In this document: positions 50,305 to 61,252 of the stretch, piece after piece
How positions within the stretch are numbered: position 1 is the stretch's first letter
How the letters are laid out: every line of letters starts with the position of its first letter
Source of the DNA: Sipunculus nudus
Lineage: Eukaryota; Annelida; Sipuncula; Golfingiida; Sipunculidae
Direction of reading: 5' to 3'
DNA: 64,000 nt
NCBI GenBank assembly: GCA_026874595.1
Contig: CM049309.1
Location: 22,943,033 to 23,007,032 of the forward strand
The notes under the pieces: model-generated
The model's database searches: none
What the model was told of the DNA's origin: nothing
What the model saw: only the letters and a program-made list of their open reading frames with translations
Program-made: the position numbers and the translations under genes

Positions 50305-53100
50305 GTAAGTCACGTACACTGTCAAGGCATGCCGCTCTGGTGAATGACAAGTTCAAGCTTCTTCGTTTCCAGTTACTTCTGCATGTTAATGCATGCTAAC
50401 AGAGCATGGCTGAGTTCCTAGTTGAAAGTTTTCTTTGCATTTGTACCAGATTCAGTTATTTGTTTTCTTTTTTTACTAGTTGTGTTGATTACTGATTGTT
50501 CTGCATGTTGTTTGCAAATAGTTTATTAAGGAATAGTCCATACATGGCAACCATCTACTTTCAAAATGATTCCTAACTCAGCTGTTTTACAATATGTTAA
50601 GCTATGAGGTTGGCTGATTTTTGTTCTCTTCTCCATGTCAAAACCTCAGGAGGATGATTGGGGAGGGGATCGGGGGTATACAGACCTTCTATGAGCATGG
50701 CATGATTTGTAACTCATGGTATTTACATCTACATTTATGCAATTATTTTTTTTCATAATCCAAGTTAATTCTGAATTTTGAGACTGACGAATAGAAGTCA
50801 TATATAGTTTCATCTCTGCAGTAATACATTATATCATAAAACCTTCATTCTCACCTATATATGTCCATGTCTGCTGAATATGTTTGAATATATCAGACCA
50901 GCAAGAATTGAAAAAAAAATTGCCACTTACACATGAACTTTTGTGAAATTTTGTTCATTTATTAATAAGCTTCTTATTTAAGCTATTCCTCAAGGATTAA
51001 TGCATGGATTGTATTGAAAATTTGTTTTGCATGTTGATCTTGTACAGCCAACTTAAACCTTTTTATATTTTTTCCAAATTTATAAGTAATTTTGAATCTT
51101 ACATGTATACTTATACAATGAAATAATTTGAATTGGATGATGAAAATAACAAGGTTTATGTTAACATATGCCCCAACAAAATTAGAGCTGGGTAATGAGA
51201 CTGTGATGACATGTGATAAGTCATTAAAGGAAAATCCTTTTTAAATGGATCAAATTGTTTTAATTAGTAGAGTTTATAATCCAGTGAAACAGATCAAGAT
51301 ACTAATAGATATTGTAGAATTAAATATTATAAGTGGACTCTTAAGATATTACAAAATAAAAAGGATATTTAAACATTTATTAAATAGAACAACTTTTAGT
51401 GATGTACAACACATAACAAAATATCTAGCTTATTTAGACCCAAGTGAAAGGTTAAATACAGGTAAACAGAAATCTTATTTATTTTTTAATGTTGAAGAAC
51501 ATGAATAGCCTATCAGTCTTTGATTGGATATTCTCTTACAAATTCCAGTGATCTTTTTTATACCATTGTGGTACAAACAGTCTGATCTTGAGAATTAATG
51601 AGGCCATCCTTAAAAATTTTGGTGTTCCTGCTAACATTGGTCCCCAAAAAATCATCAGGTAGGGAGGAAAAAAATATTTTTTTTTAAAGGAGGATCCGGA
51701 GTTTACTACACCTTTTTTTACTGGTTTTTGCATATGTGAGGTGTATGTCATATTACATACCCGTATTCCATTCAACATGTACAACAAGGTATCTCTGAAT
51801 AGATTTTGTGTTTCATTACAGGCTTAAAATCTTGTACTCGGGTACAAAATGTTTTAGAATATGCTTTGTACATGTACATGTCAAATATTCACGTATGTGA
51901 AAAGTGATCAAGTACTTTTCCAATAATGGTCAAGCATGTTATCATGGAAGCATTATAACTTATGTATATCTTATAGATTCGAATTAGGATTGAAAGCCTT
52001 TTCTGGATCTCACATAAATTTGCAGACAATTTTATTTTGTGTTGTATGCGAGTGCCAGAATTTTTATGAATGAGTGCGACTTTAGATTTCCTTTGCAAAT
52101 GAAGAGGTATAATTAAGAAGGATGGTAATAAATTAACTCTTTATTAATTAAAGTCAATGCCTTATAAGGTAGTAGAATATATAAAATGTTTATACAAATA
52201 TATGAAAAACTGTACATATTTTAAAGATAAACCCATATATTGGACGTACCCTGATTATGCCACTCACCTTCTGCAGATGCCTTTGACAGCCAGTATGTGA
52301 TTTGGAATGGCATCTCCAATATACAGTCCTTATTTGTGCATGATATTTCATGCAAAAGTTTAAAAAAAAAAACCAAAAAAAAAGTCGAAATACAGGCCCT
52401 GAGACTCCAGTGCATTATTTAAACTTCACCACCAGCATGGACTTTCATTTTATAACAATTAGCACTACTGCTGACATGCATACAGGTTTCACAGGCCCGC
52501 AAGAAAAATTACAGGCCCTTATATATTTTGGTAGAAATGAAAAAAAAAGTAATTGAAAGCTGAAAATATAATTAACCATTCATGATCTATTTGTATTACA
52601 TAAGATTAACTGCCTAAAGGATTAGGAGTATTCATTTCTACTTGTTTTTGGTTTAAAAAACTAGGTCACATTTGTTTGCTTTTCATTGCTAGTTATCAGA
52701 TGCCCCGCTTGATTATAATGAAACAAAATTTCATTGGCATTGATTTTTTTGCATCTGACAGGTCATACTCTGATATACCAGCATGCAGTTGTGTTCATAC
52801 TATAATATTTGTAAGATTACACATGGACATTAAGTCTTATTTCTCAATATATATTTTTTGCCAATCTATTGTTACTTTCTTGACTTTTTAAAACCCTCTT
52901 GTAAATAAGGTACCAGCAAAAAGAATCAGAAACAAACAAACAAAAAATAAATGAGAGGCACGGTGCCTAATGGAAGTAATGCTGGACATTTTTTATTTTT
53001 TTGTAATTAATGACTGAGCGAGCAATGTTGATCTCTATCTCGTCTACGTCTAAACAAGTAATGCCGTACGGTCAGAAAATAGCTGTTTGTTTTAAAGGCA
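50305..53100. other. Intron 1 of the RalBP1-like gene, left part
   Basis: AT-rich and without recognised genes. An 87-codon + strand frame at 51245-51508 (contains LLRYYKIKRIFKHLLNRT) has no known domain and no splice signals that would join it to the gene. Confidence 0.5.
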
Positions 53101-53159
53101 ATTAATAAAATGAAATAATTTAACAAAGGCAGTTAAAAAGAAACACAACCAAAAAAGAC

Positions 53160-53900
53160 GGTCGCTAAAATTTTATGCGTGTTCTGATAGCTGTGGTCGC
53201 AAAACCCTGTCATGATCGCCACAGAACTATTAAAATGACGCAGTTCTTGTAATACCAAACATCTGATTTGTGGAGATTGTGCGTTACACATCGTCAGTTG
53301 CAGGTTCCATTTTATAGGCCCGCGTCATTTGCTTTATATAGGCTACTCACGGTGCGACCGTGACTGTAGCTGAAAAATTAAAACTAACGTAAGCGACCCG
53401 ATGGCAGTGAACATTTTCCCGCCAAAATAGATCTGAATGAAGTCACACGGGCACTCTCTACAATCGACCTTTGACCTTACGGTAAAGACGCTATTCCCTG
53501 CCTTGGAATAGCCGTGACGTCACGTGAATTGTCACACGGGGTGAACTTTTACTACGAACCTCTTATTGGCTCTCTGGCTGTGACACGTGATCGCTCCGCC
53601 AATCACAAGAACGTCTGCGTGTTCCAGACACGTGTTTATGCAGATCGACGTGTCACATGGTTTAAATGCCAACATTGGTCGGTTGACAGTATGAATGTCG
53701 AGAGAACTTTCATTTAATGCGACAGCGATTAGCGTCAGCTTTATTTGTAATCAAATAAGAACCATTTCTAATTGCTCAATATTTTTATCGGCCTGTTTCG
53801 CTAGAATAACAAAATTTAATGGCGGTTTCCCGGCGGTTTTTCTTCTCTCGCGCACGAGTATAACGATCGTTCCACGTATATATAGGCACAACCTGACTAA
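53160..53900. promoter_or_regulatory. CpG-rich promoter-like segment in intron 1
   Basis: Markedly richer in CG dinucleotides than its surroundings. It has a fused CRE/E-box TGACGTCACGTG (53515-53526), further CACGTG boxes at 53584-53589 and 53629-53634, and CCAAT boxes in both orientations (53565-53569 on - and 53598-53602 on +). AATGGCGGTTTCCCGGCGG near 53817 resembles YY1/E2F-type sites. This could be an alternative RalBP1 promoter, a divergent promoter or an unmethylated enhancer. Small frames of 67-70 codons here (53514, 53695) look incidental. Confidence 0.45.
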
Positions 53901-53951
53901 TTTTTAAGGCTCAAATTAAACGACCGGCAACGTCGGGTAATACTTTTCATT

Positions 53952-54277
53952 ATGGAAATTAAGGGCATTGAATGTAATAGAAGGGCTATTTTTCTACTAC
54001 TTGAAGGCAGATTTTTACGGGCCCAGGCACGCTTGCAGGAGTTCATACAAAAAAATATTAATTTGCAGATATGTCCAAAAAAAAATTTCAGCCGCAGCCA
54101 AAAAACTCGATCGGCCGGGTTAGCCCCAACAGAGAATTTTTTAAGGATGGCCTGAATAAAACACAGTTTGAAAAAAAAATTGTTGAAGTGAAACAGAGGT
54201 TGCATTTCTTTCTGAATAATTTGATGCAAATTAATATATACCAGGATATTCTAAAGAAGACCAGTGTATTATTGTAA
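53952..54277 (+). other. Two overlapping short frames downstream of the promoter-like segment
   Basis: A 67-codon frame from ATG 53952 (MEIKGIECNRRAIFLLLEGR at its start) overlaps a 68-codon frame from 54071 that ends in lysine-rich text. They could be one frame broken by a shift near 54110. No family is recognised; a decayed repeat or 5' leader sequence is equally possible. Confidence 0.15.
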
Positions 54278-54779
54278 CTGTAATGTGAATTGGAGTGTAC
54301 CTAGTATAAATTGAAATTCCAATTTGAACTAGTGTAAATTTTGACTAGTTTAGTATCAGTCTGAATGGATTCAAGCATACTTTGTGAGTTGTAATTAGTT
54401 AGAAGTATTCAGTTATAGTCCAGTCATCATGCCATTGCTGCTTTGACCATTTCTCAAGTGATATAAGCAAAGCTCTTACTTTTTTAGGTCACATTTTACC
54501 ATGAAAGCATATTTAATTGCAATGATTCTTTCTGGTGACATATATATACAAAATTTGAACCAGCCCAGTAAGGAACCAAACCTTTTCATTGTGATGGTCT
54601 TATCAAAGATAATTATGCCCAGACTAGTGCCAAGTTGTGGGAAAACTGCCAGACATTGGCCTTTCTGTGGAAAGCATACAAAAAGCCTTTAAATGTGGCA
54701 TGTCTTTTGTTGTTTGTAACACCTTGCTTGCATCCTTCAATTTTGGTCCAGATCTCACTTTCATTGTTAGTTAAAATCT

Positions 54780-55260
54780 GGCCGTGCATGTCTTTCTGTA
54801 ATTGTAACTGATTGATGAGAAGTGGCTAATGTTTTCTGTTGCTGGTGAAACCTGGCTAGTGTTCTCCAAAATCTAGTGTCTTTCTGCTATTGGTATAATC
54901 TGTCTGTCTCTCCATTATTGGTAAAAATTGCCTGGTGCTTTTCTGTTATTGGTAAAGTTGTCCTGATGTCTGTCTGTTTTTGTTAAAGTCTTCCTGATAA
55001 CTTTTATCCTATGTAGTCTGCTTGATACTTTTTGTCACAGGTAAAATCAATCTGCCTGATAATTTTCTGTCACAGGTAAAATCAATCTGCCTGATATCAT
55101 TTTGTTGATGGTAAAATCAATCTGCCTGAAATTTATCTGTCACAGGAATATTCAATTTCTACCGGATATTTTCCTATTATTGGCAAAACTTTTGCATCGT
55201 TGGTAAAAAAATGCAAAGTGACTTTCTTTTACTGGTAATATCAGCCTAGATAGCTCCTGT
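54780..55260 (+). repeat. Intronic minisatellite with CACAGGTAAAATC
   Basis: A degenerate unit of about 35-45 bp with core TTTCTGTCACAGGTAAAATC followed by AATCTGCCTGATA is repeated roughly ten times. The best-preserved units are at about 55035, 55073 and 55110. Many units contain AGGTAAAA, a 5'-splice-like word, on the sense strand of the gene. Confidence 0.75.
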
Positions 55261-55974
55261 CTGTGCTAAAATCTTGCTTACATAATCTTAAAATTGTGAA
55301 CTTCAAATCAGGCAAGTCTTGGTTAAGTTTCACCAGAAACCAAAATGTTTAACACAGGTTTCTGGGTTCACAAAGTATATGCTTTTAATGAGATGTATTA
55401 TTACTTTACATAAAATTTTGAAACATCTGCATATATTTCACAAAATATTCTTAAAACAGTTATCATGGAAAAAACACGTGAACAACAGCTTTGAGATGGA
55501 CTATAACCACTTGTTTCAGGGTTAAAATCATGATCTATGGGGTTGACAATTAGCAGTGGACATAAATTGCTGCTGCCTTCAGATTGAATGCATGGTTACA
55601 TTGCATGTATCTTAACAAATAATTGCCAGATATGCTGCATGGATCTGTAAATGTATAATTACTATCAGTTTATCATGAGTTTCTCTCAGTAAACTTGTCA
55701 AAGCAAAATGCAAATTCTGCATTTACCGGTAATTTTTGAAACCCTCATTCCTATAGGTCTCTCTCTGTAACAACATTACAAAATAATCTTATATCTTGAT
55801 AAAATTCTTTTGAATATTAAAGTTTGAATCTTAGAAAGATAGCCCTAATTCAAGAATGACAAATTGTACAGTTTCTTGCATTTTAAAGAGGATTGCATTA
55901 TTTAGTGGTGTAGAACTGCTGTAGAGCCAGCAGTTCTTATATGATATGTATTTATTTTCAGTATCCCAGATGAT

Positions 55975-56015
55975 TATCAGCTGAGCATCATGATCCTTAG
56001 ACCACTTGTTGAAAC
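55975..56015 (+). mobile_element. Family R 3'-end fragment
   Basis: TTATCAGCTGAGCATCATGATCCTTAGACCACTTGTT matches the 3' end of the 42.9-45.9 kb element: the TCAGCTGAGC partner, a decayed palindrome and CTTGTT. The corresponding 5' end was not found; the minisatellite to the left may be its core. Confidence 0.45.
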
Positions 56016-56036
56016 ATTAAGCCCTATGTTATTGTA

Positions 56037-58459
56037 TCCCCAGACAAAGTAGGGATACTGTGGTTTCACGACGGTCCCGCCGCGGCAGAAAAACCTTGTG
56101 AGCGGGATAACTCAAAAAATATTTCACTTATCTTTTTCAAACTTTACATTTGTATAGATAGAGGTAAGGGGACGAATCCTATTTAAAATGGGGTCATGAC
56201 CTATGCTAGGAGAATGACCTTGACCTTGGTCCATTTTTGCTGAAAATAACACAAATTCTTAAATATCTCAAGTAAGCTTGCATGGACTGGTCCAAAAATC
56301 AAGGTGACCAAAGATCTTGGATAGCCTTGTGATATACTGGAAACTGTTGGCGCCACCTATTATCCTTTTCTTGTTTTTACGCCTTTTAATATCCCTATAA
56401 TTACCACTTGGCAGTATTGTAAGCATTATAAGTCAAAAACTAATGGACAGATTTCTTTCATATTATGTACATGTAGAGAGATGGGTTATGGGATGAGGTC
56501 TATTTACATTTGGGTCATGACCTTTACCATGAGAGTGGCCTTGACCTTTAATGTGTCCATATTTGGTGAAAATCACACACCTCTTCTGATATCTCCAGTG
56601 TTGATAGCCATATGGATATCAAACATGACTTATGTATGGCCCACCACTAAAGTAAGAACATTATAGGTTCTAGGGTCATGAGGTCAAAGGTCAAGGTCAC
56701 TGGACTCTCATCTTAAAAGATACTGTGGATGCATTTTAAGCCAAACTTTCATCCCAGATCTTCCATCTTGAATATATAGCTCACTTGCCAATAGTGGCAG
56801 ATCCATATCAATTTTAGGGTCAAAAGGTCAAAGGTCAAGGCCTATCTGTCAAAAAATTAGTTTCTGGATGATAATTCCTGCTTTTATTGATGTATTGATT
56901 TCAAACTTGACTTATATATGTCCCATTAAAAAAGCAAGACTCCAATTGATTTTGGGGTCATGAGGTCAAAGGTCAAGGTCACAGGACACATCTTTAAAAA
57001 GATGTGGATGCATTTTCAGCCAAACATTTCATCTCAGATCTTTCATCTTGCACATATAGTTCACCTGCCAAGAGAGGATGAACCCTATCAGATTTGAGGT
57101 CACAAGGTCAAAGGTGAAGGTCACAGGAGCCATCTGTCCAAAAATTAGTTTCTGGATGATAATTCCTGCTTTTATTGATGTGTAGATTTCAAACTTGACT
57201 TGTATATGACCCATTGGAAAAGCAAGACCTGAATTGATTTTCGGGTCATGAGGTCAAAGGTAAAGGTCACAGGACACATCTTTAAAAAGATTGTGGATGC
57301 ATTTTCAGCCAAACAATTCATCTTAGATCTTTCATCTTGCACATATAGTTCGCCTGCCAAGAGTGGAAGACCTGAATCAATTTTGAGGTCAAAGGTGAAG
57401 GTCACAGGAGCCATCTGTCCAAAAATTAGTTTCTGAATGATAATTCCTGCTTTTATTGATGTATGGATTTCAAACTTGACTTGTATATATCCCATTGGAA
57501 AAGCAAGACCCAAATTGATTTTCGGGTCATGAGGTCAAAGGTCAAGGTCACAGGAAACATCTTTAAAAAGATGTGGATGCATTTTCAGCCAAACATTTCA
57601 TCTCAGATCTTTCATCTTGCACATATAGTTCACCTGCCAAGAGAGGAAGAACCCTGTCAATTTTGAGGTCACAAGGTCAAAGGTGAAGGTCACAGGAGCC
57701 ATCTGTCCAAAAATTAGTTTCTGGATGATAATTCCTGCTTTTATTGATGTGTAGATTTCAAACTTGACTTGTACATGTCCCATTGGAAAAGCAAGACCCG
57801 AACTGATTTTTGGGTCCTGAGGTCAAAGGTCAAGGTCACAGGACACATCTTTAAAAAGATTGTGGATGCATTTTCAGCCAAACATTTCATCTCAGACATT
57901 CTTCTTGCACATACAGTTACCCTGCCAATGGAGGGAGAAGCCTGTCAATTGTGAGGTCACAAGGTCAAAGGTGAAGGTCACAGGAGCCATCTGTCCAAAA
58001 ATTAGTTCCCGAGATGATAATTCAAGCTTGGATTAATATATGGATTTCAAACCTGACTTATATATGGCCCATCAATAAATCTAGACCTCTATTGATTTAT
58101 ATATAAAAGTGGATGGTCAATATCAATTTTGAGGTCAAAGGTCAAGGCCACAGGAGCCATCTGTCAAAAAATTAGTTTCTGGATGATAATTCCTGCTTTT
58201 ATTGATGTATAGATTTCAAACTTGACTTATGCATGTCCCATTGAAAAAGCAAGACCCCAATTGAATTTGGGGTCATGAGGTCAAAGGTCAAGGTCACAGG
58301 ACCAACATCTTCAAAAAGATTGTGGATTGATAGATGGAAGAAACAATAATTGCTTGCCAGGTGTCAATATATACTGCTAAAAATGGGGACCTATTCTTAA
58401 AGGGGGGGCGTTCTTTGTCTGGGGATACTCTGGCACCTGCGGTGCCAAGAAATGTCTAG
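56037..58459 (+). mobile_element. Helitron-like non-autonomous element, family P, long copy
   Basis: Best-preserved ends of the family. The start GTATCCCCAGACAAAG (56034-56049) folds on itself with GGGATAC at 56052-56058. Its exact inverse CTTTGTCTGGGGATAC is at 58413-58428. Then comes a perfect hairpin GGCACC (58432-58437), TGC, GGTGCC (58441-58446), nine bases, CTAG (58456-58459) and T. The first third matches the 48.5 kb element (TTTCACGACGGTCCCGCCG, GGCGCCACCTATTATCC). The rest is a 280-290 bp tandem array. No Rep/helicase or other protein is encoded, so it would need a partner in trans. It lies in RalBP1 intron 1, sense orientation. Confidence 0.8.
56640..58330 (+). repeat. Tandem array with AGGTCA direct repeats
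   Basis: Units of 280-290 bp are marked by AAAAATTAGTTTCTGGATGA (about 56852, 57138, 57421, 57708, 58168; a variant near 57996). Each has two copies of the word AGGTCAAAGGTCAAGGTCA or a variant (AAGGTGAAGGTCA). At 56963 the three half-sites start at 56963, 56970 and 56976, a direct repeat with 1-base then 0-base spacing. The unit also encodes repeated artefactual frames on the - strand. Confidence 0.85.
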
Positions 58460-58694
58460 TTCTCAAGTGTTTTTGCATTGACTTTATATAATATATTTCT
58501 GTGTATGGCAAGTATTATTTTACGATATATTGTTAAACAAACATACACAGAGCCTGATACTTTCAGGCTCATGATTGGAGAGATATGATGTGCTATCATA
58601 TGTATCAAAGTTTAACTTGGAAGATATTTATCTTTTAATCCTACAAAGTTGAAAAAAAAGAACACCTCTCACCTTTGTGTTTTTGCTTTTTCAG

Positions 58695-58836
58695 TACCTG
58701 ATGAAGAAAAACAGTCACGCAAGAAAGATGGGGGTAAACGACGTGAGTTCAAGAAAGAAAAAAAGGACAAAGGATATCGTATGTTTGAACAAGAAGACTC
58801 TGATGAAGAGAGACTTGTAATTTCACAGGAATCCAG
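58695..58836 (+). CDS. RALBP1: RalBP1-like, coding exon 2
   Basis: The acceptor TTTTGCTTTTTCAG precedes 58695. The phase-1 carry-over T plus TA gives Leu, then PDEEKQSRKKDGGKRREFKK and an acidic stretch EQEDSDEERLVISQES. Vertebrate RalBP1 has a comparable lysine-rich block followed by an acidic GY..F.EDS stretch (GYRMFEQEDSDEE here). The donor is CCAG/GTATTC, leaving AG in phase 2. The adjoining frame past 58836 is read-through. The low-complexity lysine run suits a nuclear-localisation or membrane-interaction segment, an inference only. Confidence 0.8.
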
Positions 58837-58925
58837 GTATTCTGGCCCAAACAAAACTTTCTTGACAATGAGTCCTGATTCTGTTCTCATCAAATGATAC
58901 AAAAGATGTACAAATTATAAATTTT

Positions 58926-59460
58926 TATACGCCAGTCTATAATGGGACGTATTATGGCATACCCATGGTCCGTCCATCTGTCTGTCAATAAGTTAACTCT
59001 TAGTGTCACAGTGATAACTTACCAGGGCTTTGGTGGATTTTCACAAAACTCATCATAACTACTAACCAATAGATTATCTCTTTCTAGTGATTATATTAAA
59101 AATCCACACATATTTAATAAGTTCAGAGGTCACGAGGCTACTTTGTGGTGTTGCCACAATAACTGAATAGAAATACAATGGATTTTGATAAAAGTCAGCA
59201 GAAATATTAATCAATAAAATGTCTTGCCTAAGTTTGATTTCCAGCAAATTAATGAGGTCAGAGATTACCAGACTTTGGTTGCACCATGGTGACTTACCAA
59301 ATATTTTATGGATTTTGATGAAACTCATTATAAATATTTACCAATAGAGTTTCTCACCTGAATTACATTCTCAGCAAATTCACATATATTCAATGAGGTC
59401 AGAAGTCACCAGGTACACGACGGGCATATTATGCACCATTTGTTATATACGGATTCAACA
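58926..59460 (+). mobile_element. Tandem-core element, family T (partial)
   Basis: The start TATACGCCAGTC-TATAAT-GGGACGTAT is an imperfect hairpin followed by GGTCCGTCCATCTGTC. The core has four loosely similar units of about 110-120 bp (TTTGATAAAAGTCAGC, TTTGATGAAACTCAT, AATATTTACCAATAGA). GACGGGCATATTATGC near 59420 is the inverse of the start. No clear CTAG end. It lies in intron 2. Confidence 0.5.
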
Positions 59461-60059
59461 CAACATTTGTCTTGTTGAAATTACAGGAAAGGCTTGATGT
59501 GTTATGCTCGCTTAAATTAAATATCCCCTTTTGTTTAAGTTTCATACTTGAAGTTCAGAGTTGAATTAATACCCTATATGACCTGCTTGTATTGTAATAA
59601 GTAAAATTTTTGAAGAGTTGGGCCATGAGACAAGGAGTTTATTACATGTGGGACTTTTCTGGATCCATGCCTGAGTGACAGATTGGGTAATTTTGCTTGT
59701 ACCTTAGTCTGTATTATGTACAATGATTTTGTTTTCAGAGCTATCTAGCCACATTGTATAAAATAGGTCCTCAAGCCAAACTTGAACCTATATCATCACA
59801 GTGGTAACTGGTATTTAAACCATCAAGTCAATCACTGAACTGTACTGTCTTACACAAGTGGTAATTATGAAAAAGATAAAAAGATTAAGGTAAGGTTTAT
59901 AGTCTGAATTCACTGACCATGTGAGTCTCATCTGACTTTAAACTTTGCCTACCTTTTGCCTATCCTACACAGTTGCATAAGGAGATATAGTAATGCCTGT
60001 CTTCCTGCATCCATTCTTTCATCCGTCAGTTATTTGATTGTCGACACATTTTAATAAAA

Positions 60060-60640
60060 CCCATTTGACCAAGCCTTTTAATCATTCACATATAGCCCAC
60101 CAACAGATGAAGTGCTCTATTGATTCGAGGTCATGGGGTCAAATGTGACAAGACCTACTTCTTGAAAAAACTTATGAAGGCATTTTTTTAAGGAAAATTC
60201 TTCATTCAAAACCGTTAATCTTTCACTTACCCATAATGGAAGATTTCTTTCAATTTTGGATCATTTGATCAAAGGTCAAGATCAGAGGGCCCACTTCTTG
60301 AGAGCCAAAGTTTTAATCTTAAGCTTCAATCTTTCAAAATGACTCACCTATCCATAAAGAAAGAAGAATCCTTCAGATTTTTGTTTCAAAGGTCAAGGTC
60401 ACAGAGCCCACTTCCTGGAAAAGCCTGTGCATGCATTGTAAGCCAAAGTTTTTACCCAAGCCTTCAATTTTCCACATTTACCTTCCCATAGAGGGAGAGC
60501 CCTATCAATATTGAGGTCATGGGGTCAAAGTTCACAAAACCCACTTCTTCAAAAAGCTCATGGACACATACTTAGCCAGGGTGTTCAACCAAAATTCACA
60601 TTTCAAATATGGCTCAGCTTCCAAAATGGAAAGATCCCTA
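60060..60640 (+). repeat. Degenerate tandem repeats in intron 2
   Basis: Four or five loosely similar units of about 120-125 bp, each with CCCACTTCTTGA-like text, GGTCAAAGGTCAAGATCA or GGTCAAAGTTCAC words and a CACATTTACC stretch. They resemble the core style of families P and R, but no element ends were identified. Confidence 0.5.
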
Positions 60641-61170
60641 AGTGCTCTACAGGCTTAATGGGGCTATACCCCACAGCTGTGTATCTTCCAAAGTGCTTCT
60701 TTGGGAGGTATCTCGGTGTTATGTCCCATCAGTGGAGATGATTACACATGCAGAACCTTTGGTGCAGTAGACATCAGGCAAGAGTCACACCAGGATATAA
60801 AATAACATGAAAGGAACATGTGCTACCACCCTATCATGTAGTCTCAAATTGAAATGTAACTGAAGATATTCATACTTTGATTAGGAATGCATTCAGATAG
60901 CAAACAAAAATGGTAATGGTTACAAACAACAACAAAAACTTAAAATAAATATCCTAGCAAATAAAAAAAAAAGAAATAAAAGTATAAGATTCCATGTGCA
61001 TTAGCTAAAGCTAGGCCTTAATTTGTTACATACTGTTGCCAGCAGACACTTAGATTGTGCAATTTCCCATGATATGTCAAATCATGAATCAATGTGCTTC
61101 ATAATAATCCTCTTGCCATTTTCAGTTAAGACTCTGTCTATCCTACTTTTTCTGCAATTTGTCCTTTCAG

Positions 61171-61252
61171 AAGTCCATACAAAATGAAGAAGCACAGCAA
61201 ACCAAGTTTTAAATTTCCCAAGAGGGAGAAGGTGTACAAAATAAAGGAAAAG
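61171..61252 (+). CDS. RALBP1: RalBP1-like, coding exon 3
   Basis: TTTGTCCTTTCAG precedes 61171. The carried AG plus A gives Arg, then SPYKMKKHSKPSFKFPKREK and VYKIKEK, 82 bases in total. This lines up with the SPSKMKR / KPSF / FKIKEK region of vertebrate RalBP1. It ends AAAAG/GTAAGA in phase 0. The short basic exon keeps the order of motifs seen in the family, one of the strongest points for the assignment. Confidence 0.85.

Noticed and set aside
57029-57783. Repeated - strand frames of about 61-113 codons with the same text
   Set aside because: They recur once per tandem unit of the family P core and start and stop with the repeat, so they reflect the array rather than genes.
56640-58330. 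CRISPR-like direct repeat array
   Set aside because: Repeat units are 280-290 bp with no short unique spacers, and the context is an animal genome; it is a transposon core array.
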